Shown in pieces: positions 36,017-43,619 of a stretch of DNA of 64,000 nucleotides; within the stretch, counting starts at the first letter, position 1; every line of letters begins with the position of its first letter. Where the stretch lies: assembly GCA_009841115.1 (NCBI GenBank), contig VXML01000037.1:1-64000 (forward strand), given 5' to 3'. The notes below the pieces were generated by a model. The model was not told the DNA's origin. It ran no database searches and saw only the letters and a list, made by a program, of their open reading frames with translations. The DNA comes from Gemmatimonadota bacterium (GTDB lineage: Bacteria > Latescibacterota > UBA2968 > UBA8231). A program made the translations under genes and the position numbers.

Positions 36017-36319
36017 ATGGAAAACACCTACTTCGTCCCAGCCGACGCCGAGCACGTCGCCCGAGAAAAAAACAAGGCCAAGGAGTTACGCCGCTCTCAG
36101 TGGTGGAAGCGCAGACGGGCCGCTGGCCAGTGCCACTACTGCCAGCAGTCATTCCCGCCCCAAGAACTGACCATGGATCACGTGGTGCCGCTCATCCGCG
36201 GCGGCCGCACCACCAAGTCCAACGTGGTGCCTTGCTGCAAACACTGCAACAGCCAAAAGCAGCACCTGCTTCCCATCGAATGGGCGGCCTATCTAGAACG
36301 GCTGCGCGACGAAGGCTAG
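36017..36319 (+). CDS. HNH endonuclease
   Basis: 100 residues from the ATG at 36017. The zinc-finger-like CHYCQQSF, the catalytic region TMDHVVPLIRGGRTTKSNVVPCCKHCNSQK and the second CxxC form a standard HNH nuclease. No other domain is present. It follows the TIR pair and meets the BMC operon tail-to-tail with a 4-bp overlap. A defence or mobile-element role is likely. Confidence 0.9.
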   Translation: MENTYFVPADAEHVAREKNKAKELRRSQWWKRRRAAGQCHYCQQSFPPQELTMDHVVPLIRGGRTTKSNVVPCCKHCNSQKQHLLPIEWAAYLERLRDEG

Positions 36320-37257
36320 TGATATTGCACAATGTCAGCTATAGCCGCAGCCACTTCCTCGGCTACTTCCGCCGGCACTCGCGGATTGAACGGGCCGCCC
36401 TCGCCGCCGTCCACATCGCTGAATCCCCCCAAGTGCATGGCCTCAACCACAGCCGAGTAGTTGTACATGCGGCCATCGCGAAAGCGAATCTCCTCTAAGG
36501 CCGCAAGCTGATTTTCAATCTGCTGCGACGTCGCAAAATCGCCCCGACGCTGGGCGTTGTTGATCGCGTCTGAGGCGCGGGCAAAGGCCACATTGATCCC
36601 CGACGTATGCCCTTTGGTGCCGCGCTCGGCCGGCCCAGTCGAACGGTCCCCCACGCCCCAAATCACCAGCGCCGCCTCTTCTTCCACGCCCGCGACAATC
36701 GGCTCAACATCATCAACCGTGGTGCCGATCTTCAGCCCCACAAAGTGCTCGGACTCATTCATCAGCCGCACGGCTATCTCGCGCTCGGCTTGGTTGCGCA
36801 GGTAGTAGAGCAACTTGGCCCCGCACGAACGCCCCAACCGCTCGGCAAAATCCATGTAGTACGCGAAAATGCCCTCTGGACTGGCCACCCCTGTAAGCGG
36901 CATGACGAGATAGACATCCGGGGGATATTCAAGCGCGGCTTCCCGCTCGATCAACCGCTCGGCATCCCCAACCGGATTGGGGGCAATCCCGGACATCAGT
37001 ACCCCGCGCCCACCCATCTGTTCACCAGTAAAGCCCAGCAGCCGCACTTGCTCGTCCGCGCTAATGTGGTGGATCAAGCTAGTGCCGGCGATGCCGATCA
37101 CCCGAGGCCGGTCGCCATCCAAGTGATTGTTCTCCATCAAGTAGTTGATGTTCTTGGCGTGGGCCTCGTAGTCGATTTGCCCACCGCGAAAAGGGACCAC
37201 CGGGATGGAGGTAACTGAGTTTAGCGCGGCGAGTAGGTCTTCTTTTTGCAATAGCAT
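36316..37257 (-). CDS. DHDPS-like (DapA superfamily) aldolase/lyase at the end of the BMC operon
   Basis: 313 residues from the ATG at 37257 (LLQKEDLLAALNSVTSIPVVPF). A TIM barrel with GIAGTSLIHHIS in place of the usual G(T/S)TGE loop, LLYYLRN at the Tyr strand and a likely Schiff-base Lys in GLKIGTT. The loop change suggests a substrate unlike that of standard DHDPS. It is the last gene of the leftward BMC unit, 33 bp after the FAD oxidoreductase. It might act outside the shell on a related keto acid. Confidence 0.82.
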   Translation of the reverse strand: MLLQKEDLLAALNSVTSIPVVPFRGGQIDYEAHAKNINYLMENNHLDGDRPRVIGIAGTSLIHHISADEQVRLLGFTGEQMGGRGVLMSGIAPNPVGDAERLIEREAALEYPPDVYLVMPLTGVASPEGIFAYYMDFAERLGRSCGAKLLYYLRNQAEREIAVRLMNESEHFVGLKIGTTVDDVEPIVAGVEEEAALVIWGVGDRSTGPAERGTKGHTSGINVAFARASDAINNAQRRGDFATSQQIENQLAALEEIRFRDGRMYNYSAVVEAMHLGGFSDVDGGEGGPFNPRVPAEVAEEVAAAIADIVQYH

Positions 37258-37290
37258 GTTTAACCTCAACTGTGTTAAGTGGCAGTAAAT

Positions 37291-38367
37291 TTAACGCTCG
37301 GGCGCGAAGCGGTGCATGTCGCGCCCCGGAGTTCCCTCGGCGATCCAGCGAGCGACGATCTGACCGGTAATCGGGCCCAGCAAGACGCCATTTTTGTAGT
37401 GACCAGAGGCCACGAAGACGCGCGGCGCATCCGTCAGCGGGCCGATGAGCGGACGCCCGCCTCGGGGCTTGGGCCGCAGACCGGCCTGCTGGCGCGACAT
37501 CGGTAAGCACTTCCCTAGCGCAGAGCGTACCTCCGAGGCAAATTGCGCAGCGGCCGCGGGGGTCGTCTCCATCCGAAAGCCGACCTCCTCCGACGTCGCT
37601 CCCACGATGGTTTCGCCGCCGTCTGGAATGAAGTGGCGTCCGTTTATCCTCAATAGGTGGCGCAGCGGGGCACCGGCAAAACGCGCTTGTTGGCCTCGCA
37701 CCGGGCGTAGTGCGACTCGGGCACCAAGCTGGGCAGCCAAGTCACCGGTCCACGCCCCAGCCGCCAACACCGCAAAGTCGGCGCGGTGAGTTTCGCGATT
37801 AGTGGCGACCTCGACGGCCTCGCCCGCTTGGGCAATGCGCCAGACGCGCTCGCCCCAAGCAGCAGACGCGCCCTGCCGTACGGCCGCCGCCCAAAGTGCC
37901 GCACCCAACTTGAGGGGATCCACCCGGTGATCGTCGGCAAAATACAGCCCCTCGCCGCCGCCGTCCAACTCTGGCTCCGCATCGCGCAAGGCCCGCTCGT
38001 CGAGCCGCTCAACCCGACAGCCGCGCTCGCGATTGAAGCGCCATACCTCCTCTAGCTGGGATGGGTCGGCAAAAAGATCGATGCCGCCGAAGGGACGCCA
38101 ACCCACGTCTGCACCCAAATCTTCGGCTAGGTCGCGGGCCAGCCGGGCGTGCAAAGCATGGCCGTCGCGGAAAAGCTGGGCGTAGGGATTGTCGCCGCCG
38201 TTGCAGTGGGTGAGGACACCCAACGAGGCCCGGCTCGTGGGCGAGCCTGTGGGAATTCCCTCGTCGAGCAGAACTACCTGCGCGCCTTGCCGGGCGAGGA
38301 AATAGGCTGTCGAGCGGCCGATGATACCGGCCCCGACCACCAACGCGCGCGCGCCCGCCAGGGCCAT
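37291..38367 (-). CDS. FAD-dependent DAO-type oxidoreductase (glycine oxidase-like)
   Basis: 358 residues. VVGAGIIGRSTAYFLARQG binds FAD; VLAAGAWTGDLAAQLG and the C-terminal GHYKNGVLLGPITGQIVA are typical of the DadA/ThiO group. No membrane segment. Its ATG directly touches the stop of the aldolase gene (TAGATG), so it belongs to the BMC operon. A 2-hydroxyacid or amino acid could be the substrate; it could also replace the missing alcohol dehydrogenase as an electron outlet, which is speculation. Confidence 0.82.
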   Translation of the reverse strand: MALAGARALVVGAGIIGRSTAYFLARQGAQVVLLDEGIPTGSPTSRASLGVLTHCNGGDNPYAQLFRDGHALHARLARDLAEDLGADVGWRPFGGIDLFADPSQLEEVWRFNRERGCRVERLDERALRDAEPELDGGGEGLYFADDHRVDPLKLGAALWAAAVRQGASAAWGERVWRIAQAGEAVEVATNRETHRADFAVLAAGAWTGDLAAQLGARVALRPVRGQQARFAGAPLRHLLRINGRHFIPDGGETIVGATSEEVGFRMETTPAAAAQFASEVRSALGKCLPMSRQQAGLRPKPRGGRPLIGPLTDAPRVFVASGHYKNGVLLGPITGQIVARWIAEGTPGRDMHRFAPER

Positions 38368-39549
38368 CTAGCGACCGACAATCGGCGGCAGGTTTGTCGC
38401 CGGGCAGGCGCGGGGGCCTTGGACTGGATAGCCCATATCCGCGAGGACGCAGTTGATTTGGGCCTCTAGCTTGATCAGGTATTCCTGCTCGGTCGCGCTA
38501 CTGGACGCGCGCGCTGGGCCTACGTCAAAGCCACGAGCCGCCACCCCGGTCTTGAAGCCCTCTGGGAAGTTGACCCCAAGGAGCATCAAGTTGATGAGAT
38601 CGAGGATGCGGTATTGCAGTTCGCGGGCCCGCTCAATGTCACCGCTTTTGGCCTTTTCATACAGCTCGACGATCACCTCTGGGACAATGCCCGAGGTGGC
38701 GATGGTGCCCCCACTGGCTCCCATGAGCACCGAGGGGAACACGAGCTCCTCGCAACCAGTCATCACCACGTAGTCGGGGCGCTGTTGGCGCAGGCAGTTC
38801 ATGGTGTTGAGTAGCCTCGGCAGGTCGCGGCTGGAATCCTTGATGCCGAAGATCCGATCGTAGGGCAAGAGCCGCTCTAGCAAATCTATCGACAGCTCTT
38901 GGGTAAATTGCGGGATATTGCACAGCAGGATGTCCAGCGGCGACTGTTCGGCGATTTCGGCGAAGTACTCGAAGAGGCTCTCGGTGGAAATCTCGTAGTA
39001 ATAGGGGGGCATCAGCGCAATGGCATCCACGCCGAGCGATGCGTAGTATTCGGCCATCTTGAGCACATCGCGCAAGTTGGCCTCGCTAGCTCCGGCCAGT
39101 ACGGGTACGCGTCCCTTATTGACCTCGCAGACCAGCCGCACCACGTCTTGGCGCTCCTCCTGCGACAGGCGCGCGAACTCGCCCGTGCTGCCGTTTGGGT
39201 ACAGCCCGTGGACCCCAGCCTCGATCAGCCAGTTGATGTAGCGCTCCATCTCGGCGTGGTTGATCCTGTTCTGGCCGTCGAAAAGGACGATATTGGGGCA
39301 GAAGATGCCAGCAAATGCCTGGCGGCCGGCGGCGCGAGGAACCGCTGGCGTCGGTGCTGGTGCTAGCGTTGTCGTTGGGGAGGCTTGGCTTCCGGTCTCC
39401 CGGCGCACGATCTCAACGCCTTGGGCGTGCAAAAAGTCCTGCGCCGACGGCGTCAGCTTGGCCCCCGGGCCGATCTCGACCTGCCGCTCGCCAGCTAGGC
39501 GGCCCTCCAAGGTCTGCGCGGTAATTACTGCATCGTCAATCCGAATCAT
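38368..39549 (-). CDS. DHDPS-family aldolase with N-terminal BMC-type LTPSA module (candidate signature enzyme)
   Basis: 393 residues. Residues 1-50 hold GRLAGERQVEIGPGAKLTPSAQDFLHAQGVEIVR, similar to the N-terminus of EutT and to the Cys-rich protein three genes away; an Ala/Pro/Thr linker (50-75) joins it to a class I aldolase barrel. The barrel has NGSTGE (119-124) and Schiff-base Lys237 in GIKDSS. The strand that normally gives the catalytic Tyr (YNxP) reads CNIPQF, so Cys210 stands in its place. The family splits or forms 2-keto acids with pyruvate. In this operon it is the best candidate for making the aldehyde that PduP oxidises, from a 2-keto-3-deoxy sugar acid. Confidence 0.87.
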   Translation of the reverse strand: MIRIDDAVITAQTLEGRLAGERQVEIGPGAKLTPSAQDFLHAQGVEIVRRETGSQASPTTTLAPAPTPAVPRAAGRQAFAGIFCPNIVLFDGQNRINHAEMERYINWLIEAGVHGLYPNGSTGEFARLSQEERQDVVRLVCEVNKGRVPVLAGASEANLRDVLKMAEYYASLGVDAIALMPPYYYEISTESLFEYFAEIAEQSPLDILLCNIPQFTQELSIDLLERLLPYDRIFGIKDSSRDLPRLLNTMNCLRQQRPDYVVMTGCEELVFPSVLMGASGGTIATSGIVPEVIVELYEKAKSGDIERARELQYRILDLINLMLLGVNFPEGFKTGVAARGFDVGPARASSSATEQEYLIKLEAQINCVLADMGYPVQGPRACPATNLPPIVGR

Positions 39550-39563
39550 TTTTCGCGTCCTCG

Positions 39564-40718
39564 CTAAACGTGCGGCAAGCGGCCTTCGAGGCCGCTGTAG
39601 GGCTGTGGGATTGCGTAGGCCGAGACCAGTTCCCCATGTTCAACGGCCTCCTCCCGACCCGCATCTATGGCGACCTGCACGGCACCGACATCGCCGCGCA
39701 CAACCGCGGCCGTCAAGTAGTACCCCACCTTATAGGCTCCTTCGTATTCGACGGCCGCAGCCTTGAGCATGCGATCGACGGCCCGCACCAAGGCCACGGT
39801 ACTGCGCGTCTCAATCAGCCCCATGGCCTGCCGCGCACCCGCGCCAAGGCCCTCGGCCGCAGTGGCAAAACGGGCGACTAGCGCGGGATCGGGCCGCGAG
39901 ACTACGGCCGAGGCGTCGAGCTCCCCCAAAGCCGTGGCTGCCTCGGCACCGGCGCGCACTGCGGCCTGCACGTCGTCGAGATGGCCGGTGGCCAGCGCGG
40001 TAATCCGCCCACCGCTACCAATGCTCAAGCGCTCGATTTGGACATCTGCGGCCTTGAGCATGGCGTCCGCACTGCCCACGACCGAGGCATAACCAATGGT
40101 CTCTATGAGGCCCAAGGCACCCGTGGAGCGCAGCTCGACCGCTGGCGCAGGCGGCAACAGAGGACCTAGCCCCTCGCTGGGCTGCGGCAAAACGAGCGTC
40201 GCGTACACGGTGCCAATTCGCTCGGCTGCTTGCCGACCGACTTCTAGCGCCGTCTGCACGGCCGCCACATCGCCAAAGATCGGCGCGTGGCACAGCGCAC
40301 CGCCGATGAAGGCCCAACCCCCTAGCTCCACTTGGGCGGCCTTGAGCATGGCATCGGCACCGGCCACTAGCGGCGTCAGGCCCTGCGTCTCCAATAAACC
40401 AATCGCCCGCGGCTGGACCTGTTCGACACCAAGGCCAGTTGCGTGGGGCATGGCGTCCATGGCGCGCGCATCCGGTCGCGGCACCACTTGCGTGCCAATC
40501 AGTTCGCCGGTGCGATTCGCCTCGACCTCGCCGACGCTAATGGCCGCTTCTACATCAGCCACTTGGCCGGCGATTACTGCGGTGAGCCAACCCGAGCCAA
40601 TGCCGTGCCGACCGCACAGTTGCACCTCAGCGGCCTTGAGCATGGCATCGCTAGAAGCCATCAGCGACGCCATGCCGCACGTCTCCAGGATGCCAATCGC
40701 CCCGCTAGACACCACCAC
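39564..40718 (-). CDS. Four-domain BMC shell protein
   Basis: 384 residues with four complete BMC domains (Pfam BMC type) at about 6-82, 104-181, 200-277 and 297-373. Each has G(I/L)(L/I)ET, a (S/A)DAMLKAA or DRMLKAA helix, an IGSG-like pore turn (GIGSGW, FIGGAL, SIGSGG, KVGYYL), a D(V)..V..A...G helix and a V.P(R/Q)P end. Linkers are about 20 residues. No internal start or frameshift separates them. Known shell proteins have one (BMC-H) or two (BMC-T) such domains. Three chains would supply twelve domains, exactly two stacked pseudohexamers. It overlaps the two-domain BMC gene by 14 bp. Confidence 0.93.
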   Translation of the reverse strand: MVVSSGAIGILETCGMASLMASSDAMLKAAEVQLCGRHGIGSGWLTAVIAGQVADVEAAISVGEVEANRTGELIGTQVVPRPDARAMDAMPHATGLGVEQVQPRAIGLLETQGLTPLVAGADAMLKAAQVELGGWAFIGGALCHAPIFGDVAAVQTALEVGRQAAERIGTVYATLVLPQPSEGLGPLLPPAPAVELRSTGALGLIETIGYASVVGSADAMLKAADVQIERLSIGSGGRITALATGHLDDVQAAVRAGAEAATALGELDASAVVSRPDPALVARFATAAEGLGAGARQAMGLIETRSTVALVRAVDRMLKAAAVEYEGAYKVGYYLTAAVVRGDVGAVQVAIDAGREEAVEHGELVSAYAIPQPYSGLEGRLPHV

Positions 40719-41289
40719 CTCCCATCGGCGCGGCGTATGCGGCCAAAACCTCGGGCCGCGGCTGCGGGATCAGCGCCGTGCCCAGCAAGTGCTCGCAGTC
40801 CGCGAGCAGCTTTTGCGCGACGGCGATGGCCTCGGTGATAGCTCCTACGTCCCCCAAGACTAGCGAACACACCACGCGGTCGTGGATCGTCAGCACGTTG
40901 ATTACCTCGACGGGAGCCGTCTTAACCATCTGATCGTTGATGTGAATGTGAGCCCCATAGCCGCGCGTCTCGACCAATCCTAGGGCACCAGCGGGAAAGT
41001 CGCTGTCGGACCGGACCGGAAAATCGACAAAATGGCGGCAAGCGGCAGCGGGTTGGAGTAGAGGCGCGGCCACCACGTGTTCTATCACGCTGCGGGCCGC
41101 TTCTTCGCCGCTTTGCAGCGCGGCGGCTACATCGCTAATCGATCCGGTGAAAAAGGCCGTAGTATAACCGCCGATTGACGACCAACCTGCGAGCTTAACG
41201 TCCGCGGCCTTGCAAGCCGCATCTGCACCCACAACGGCAGCGGCCACGCCCTGTACCTCGATCATGCCGACTGCCGGGTCGCCCGCCAT
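40705..41289 (-). CDS. Two-domain BMC shell protein (BMC-T)
   Basis: 194 residues with two BMC domains (about 5-81 and 100-176), the second more divergent (GLVETRGYGAHIHINDQMVKTAPVEVINVLTI). Such proteins form trimers that look like hexamers in the shell facet. No Cys cluster for an iron-sulfur centre as in PduT is present. The 14-bp overlap with the four-domain gene suggests that the two are made in fixed ratio. Confidence 0.92.
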   Translation of the reverse strand: MAGDPAVGMIEVQGVAAAVVGADAACKAADVKLAGWSSIGGYTTAFFTGSISDVAAALQSGEEAARSVIEHVVAAPLLQPAAACRHFVDFPVRSDSDFPAGALGLVETRGYGAHIHINDQMVKTAPVEVINVLTIHDRVVCSLVLGDVGAITEAIAVAQKLLADCEHLLGTALIPQPRPEVLAAYAAPMGGGGV

Positions 41290-41292
41290 AGC

Positions 41293-41739
41293 TTAGTCTG
41301 CCAGCCGGTGAATTACTAGCTCGGTGATCTGTTCAACTAAGGCTTCTGGATCGGTGGCTTGGCCCTGCTCAATTTGTTGCAAAAGCGTCTTGTAGCGGTT
41401 GCAACCCTCGCAACTCGCCTCGGGATCTCCCGCCTGCTTGCGCTGGTGGACGGCGCAATCGCTGCAACTCGCTGGCTCGACGTACCCCGAGCCGAATTCC
41501 TCGTGCTCGCAGCCGCAGGCGCGGTCGGGATGCTCGCACCGGCCCGCGTCCGCAACGCCCCCGGCAGCGGCAACGCCCTCGCCGCGACTTAGCTGCAAGC
41601 GGTGCTGGCGGATGTAGTCCCAAGCCGTCGGCGTCAAGATAGCACCGGGAGCCACGCTGAGCGTGCGCTCGCCCTTGTGCTCGCGCCCGAGCAAATCGCC
41701 GGTTACTACCGGGGCGTCGATGTGCAAAGCCTTGGCCAC
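41293..41739 (-). CDS. Cys-rich BMC accessory protein with EutT-like N-terminal module
   Basis: 148 residues. Residues 1-50 contain GDLLGREHKGERTLSVAPGAILTPTAWDYIRQHRLQL, the same module as on the aldolase. Residues 65-115 carry seven Cys and several His (GRCEH, ACGCEH, SCSDCAVH, SCEGC), a likely zinc or iron-sulfur site, followed by a short helical tail (LVEQITELVIHRL) that resembles encapsulation helices. The remaining EutT corrinoid-transferase domain is absent. It may tether or organise cargo, or carry electrons. Not recognised as a named family. Confidence 0.75.
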   Translation of the reverse strand: MAKALHIDAPVVTGDLLGREHKGERTLSVAPGAILTPTAWDYIRQHRLQLSRGEGVAAAGGVADAGRCEHPDRACGCEHEEFGSGYVEPASCSDCAVHQRKQAGDPEASCEGCNRYKTLLQQIEQGQATDPEALVEQITELVIHRLAD

Positions 41740-41743
41740 CTAG

Positions 41744-42007
41744 CTAACCAAGTTGACCTGTCAGTCCCTCAGTCGGACGGGGAATCACGTGGACGCTACG
41801 CAGTTCGCCGATGCGCTGGGCGGCTTGCGCCCCTGCATCTACGGCCGCTTTGACTGCGGCTACGTCGCCTTCGACCAGCACGGCGATTAGGCCGCTGCCC
41901 ACCCGCTTTTGGCCCGCATAGCTCACGTCTGCGGTCTTCAACATGGCGTCGAGGGCTTCGACGACGCAGACCAAACCTCGGGTCTCGACCATACCCAATG
42001 CTTTCAT
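41744..42007 (-). CDS. Single-domain BMC-H shell protein
   Basis: 87 residues, PduA/CcmK-like: [27 protein letters not shown], pore turn KRVGSGLI and [10 protein letters not shown] end. It forms the hexameric tiles of the shell facets; the GSG-type pore would pass small polar molecules. It is the only single-domain BMC gene in the operon. Confidence 0.95.
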   Translation of the reverse strand: MKALGMVETRGLVCVVEALDAMLKTADVSYAGQKRVGSGLIAVLVEGDVAAVKAAVDAGAQAAQRIGELRSVHVIPRPTEGLTGQLG

Positions 42008-42022
42008 TATTTGTCTCCTTAC

Positions 42023-42583
42023 CTACAAGTACAGCGCGATGAGATCGTCGTGGGGGCGGGGAATCACGTGTTGCGACACGAGCTCGCCTACGCGTTCGGC
42101 CGCCTCGGCACCGGCGCTGACCGAAGCCTGCACCGAGCCGACGTCGCCACTGACGATAGCGGTGATGTACCCGCCGCCGATATCCTGCAGCTTGACGACC
42201 TCCACATTAGCGGCCTTGCTCATGGCGTCGGCTGCTTCAATCACGCCGATGGATCCCTTGGTCTCAATGAGACCCAAGGCGCGGACGCGACCATCGCTGT
42301 CGCTACTGTCGCCGTGCTCGGGCACCACGGCCGTCAGTTCGCTGTGCGGGCGGGGAATCACGTGCACCGAATGCACCTCTCCGACCTTGGCCGCCGCGGC
42401 CGAGCCAGCATCCACAGCCGACTTGACAGCCGCCACATCCCCTGAGCAAAACACAGTCACCAAGCCAGAGCCGACTCGATCCCAGCCCAAAAGCTGGACG
42501 CTAGCGGCCTTGGCCATGGCGTCGCCGGCCTCAACGACTCCAACTAACCCAACAGTTTCTACCATGCCTATTGCATCCGACAT
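42023..42583 (-). CDS. Tandem fusion of two BMC-H-like domains
   Basis: 186 residues with two non-permuted domains (about 4-82 and 101-180), each close to PduA: DAIGMVETVGLVGVVEAGDAMAKAA with RVGSGLVTV, then ALGLIETKGSIGVIEAADAMSKAA with DIGGGYITAI, both ending HVIPRPH. A 19-residue acidic linker (PEHGDSSDSDGR) joins them. Because both halves look like BMC-H, it is best seen as a covalent BMC-H dimer that would assemble as a trimer. Confidence 0.92.
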   Translation of the reverse strand: MSDAIGMVETVGLVGVVEAGDAMAKAASVQLLGWDRVGSGLVTVFCSGDVAAVKSAVDAGSAAAAKVGEVHSVHVIPRPHSELTAVVPEHGDSSDSDGRVRALGLIETKGSIGVIEAADAMSKAANVEVVKLQDIGGGYITAIVSGDVGSVQASVSAGAEAAERVGELVSQHVIPRPHDDLIALYL

Positions 42584-42620
42584 CCCTTACCTCCTGAAGT
42601 AATTGTGCGGATTTTTGCGT

Positions 42621-43301
42621 TCAACGCTCTAAATATACCTTGCGGGCATGTACCAAATCAATCGCATTGCCCTCGTCCGTATCGATGTGAACTTCTAGGC
42701 GCTCGCGCTCGCTGACGCGGCAGATCAGCCCTTCCAACATCCCGCCCTGATCGCCTTCTACTACTAGCCGCAGCAAGTCCCCCGGACCGACCCCGTAGTA
42801 CGCAGCCTCTGCCGGGTTTAGATGCACGTGGCGGGCGGCCCGGATCACCCCGTGATCCAACTCCAGCCCCCCGGCCGGCCCCACCAAGTAGCATCCCGGC
42901 GTCCCCTCGATGTTGCCGCTGAGCCGCACCGGCGCGTCAATGCCCAAATAGCGGGCGTCCGTAAAGGCCAACTCCACTTGGTTGTAATCGCGCAATGGAC
43001 CGAGGATTCGCACATTGGGAATCACCTGCTTGCGCGGGCCGAAAACCGACACCGTCTGCTCAGCGGCAAAAGCACCCTCCTGGTACAGGGCCTTCTGTAC
43101 GGTCAGCTCGGCACCCGCGCCAAAGAGCGCGTCCAGCGCCTCTCGGTTGAGGTGGACGTGGCGAGCGGACATATTGACGACCAGCCTCGGAGCTGAGGGT
43201 GCCTGCTCTAGCTGGGCATCGGGCAAGTGATCGTACACCACCCGGCGCACCAGCGCCTCAATCTGCTTGCGGTCCAATCCAGCCGCTGGTGCAATGTCCA
43301 T
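42621..43301 (-). CDS. pduL: PduL-type phosphate acyltransferase
   Basis: 226 residues. An amphipathic N-terminal helix (DRKQIEALVRRVVYDHL) fits an encapsulation peptide. Two PduL repeats follow with SARHVHL near 45 and RAARHVHL near 160, whose His residues bind zinc. It swaps CoA for phosphate on the acyl-CoA made by the aldehyde dehydrogenase, giving acyl-phosphate and recycling CoA inside the shell. Located between shell genes and the vertex protein. Confidence 0.95.
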   Translation of the reverse strand: MDIAPAAGLDRKQIEALVRRVVYDHLPDAQLEQAPSAPRLVVNMSARHVHLNREALDALFGAGAELTVQKALYQEGAFAAEQTVSVFGPRKQVIPNVRILGPLRDYNQVELAFTDARYLGIDAPVRLSGNIEGTPGCYLVGPAGGLELDHGVIRAARHVHLNPAEAAYYGVGPGDLLRLVVEGDQGGMLEGLICRVSERERLEVHIDTDEGNAIDLVHARKVYLER

Positions 43302-43304
43302 CGC

Positions 43305-43619
43305 CTACCCCTCGCGGCTCAGTTGCCGACAGTCGAAGTCCTTGCCCATCGCCTGTAGCGAATCGACGATCCCGACGATTACCGCGTCGGTCGGCACATC
43401 GCCCAAGTTCGGGGCGATCCGCGACGAGCTGCCCTGCACCAAAATCACCAACTCGCCCTTGCCTGCTTGCACTGCGTCGATGCAGACCATATCCCGCCCC
43501 GTCAGCACCAGACCGTGCTCGCGCACTGACGCTATTTCGACGACTAAGAGTTTCTTGCCGTGCAGGCTCGGGACCTTGGCCGTGGAAACCAGATGCCCTT
43601 TGACTTGGCCCAAGAGCAT
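43305..43619 (-). CDS. BMC-P pentameric vertex protein (EutN/CcmL)
   Basis: 104 residues from the ATG at 43619, which overlaps the aldehyde dehydrogenase stop (ATGA). LLGQVKGHLVSTAKVPSLHGKKLLVVE, DAVQAGKGELVILVQGSSSR and PTDAVIVGIVD are standard EutN/CcmL features. It caps the shell vertices as a pentamer. Only one such gene is present. A longer upstream frame overlaps the dehydrogenase and is rejected. Confidence 0.95.
   Translation of the reverse strand: MLLGQVKGHLVSTAKVPSLHGKKLLVVEIASVREHGLVLTGRDMVCIDAVQAGKGELVILVQGSSSRIAPNLGDVPTDAVIVGIVDSLQAMGKDFDCRQLSREG

Noticed and set aside
38368-39549. Aldolase as true dihydrodipicolinate synthase for lysine synthesis
   Set aside because: It sits in a BMC operon, has an extra BMC-type module and has Cys in place of the catalytic Tyr; no lysine genes are near.
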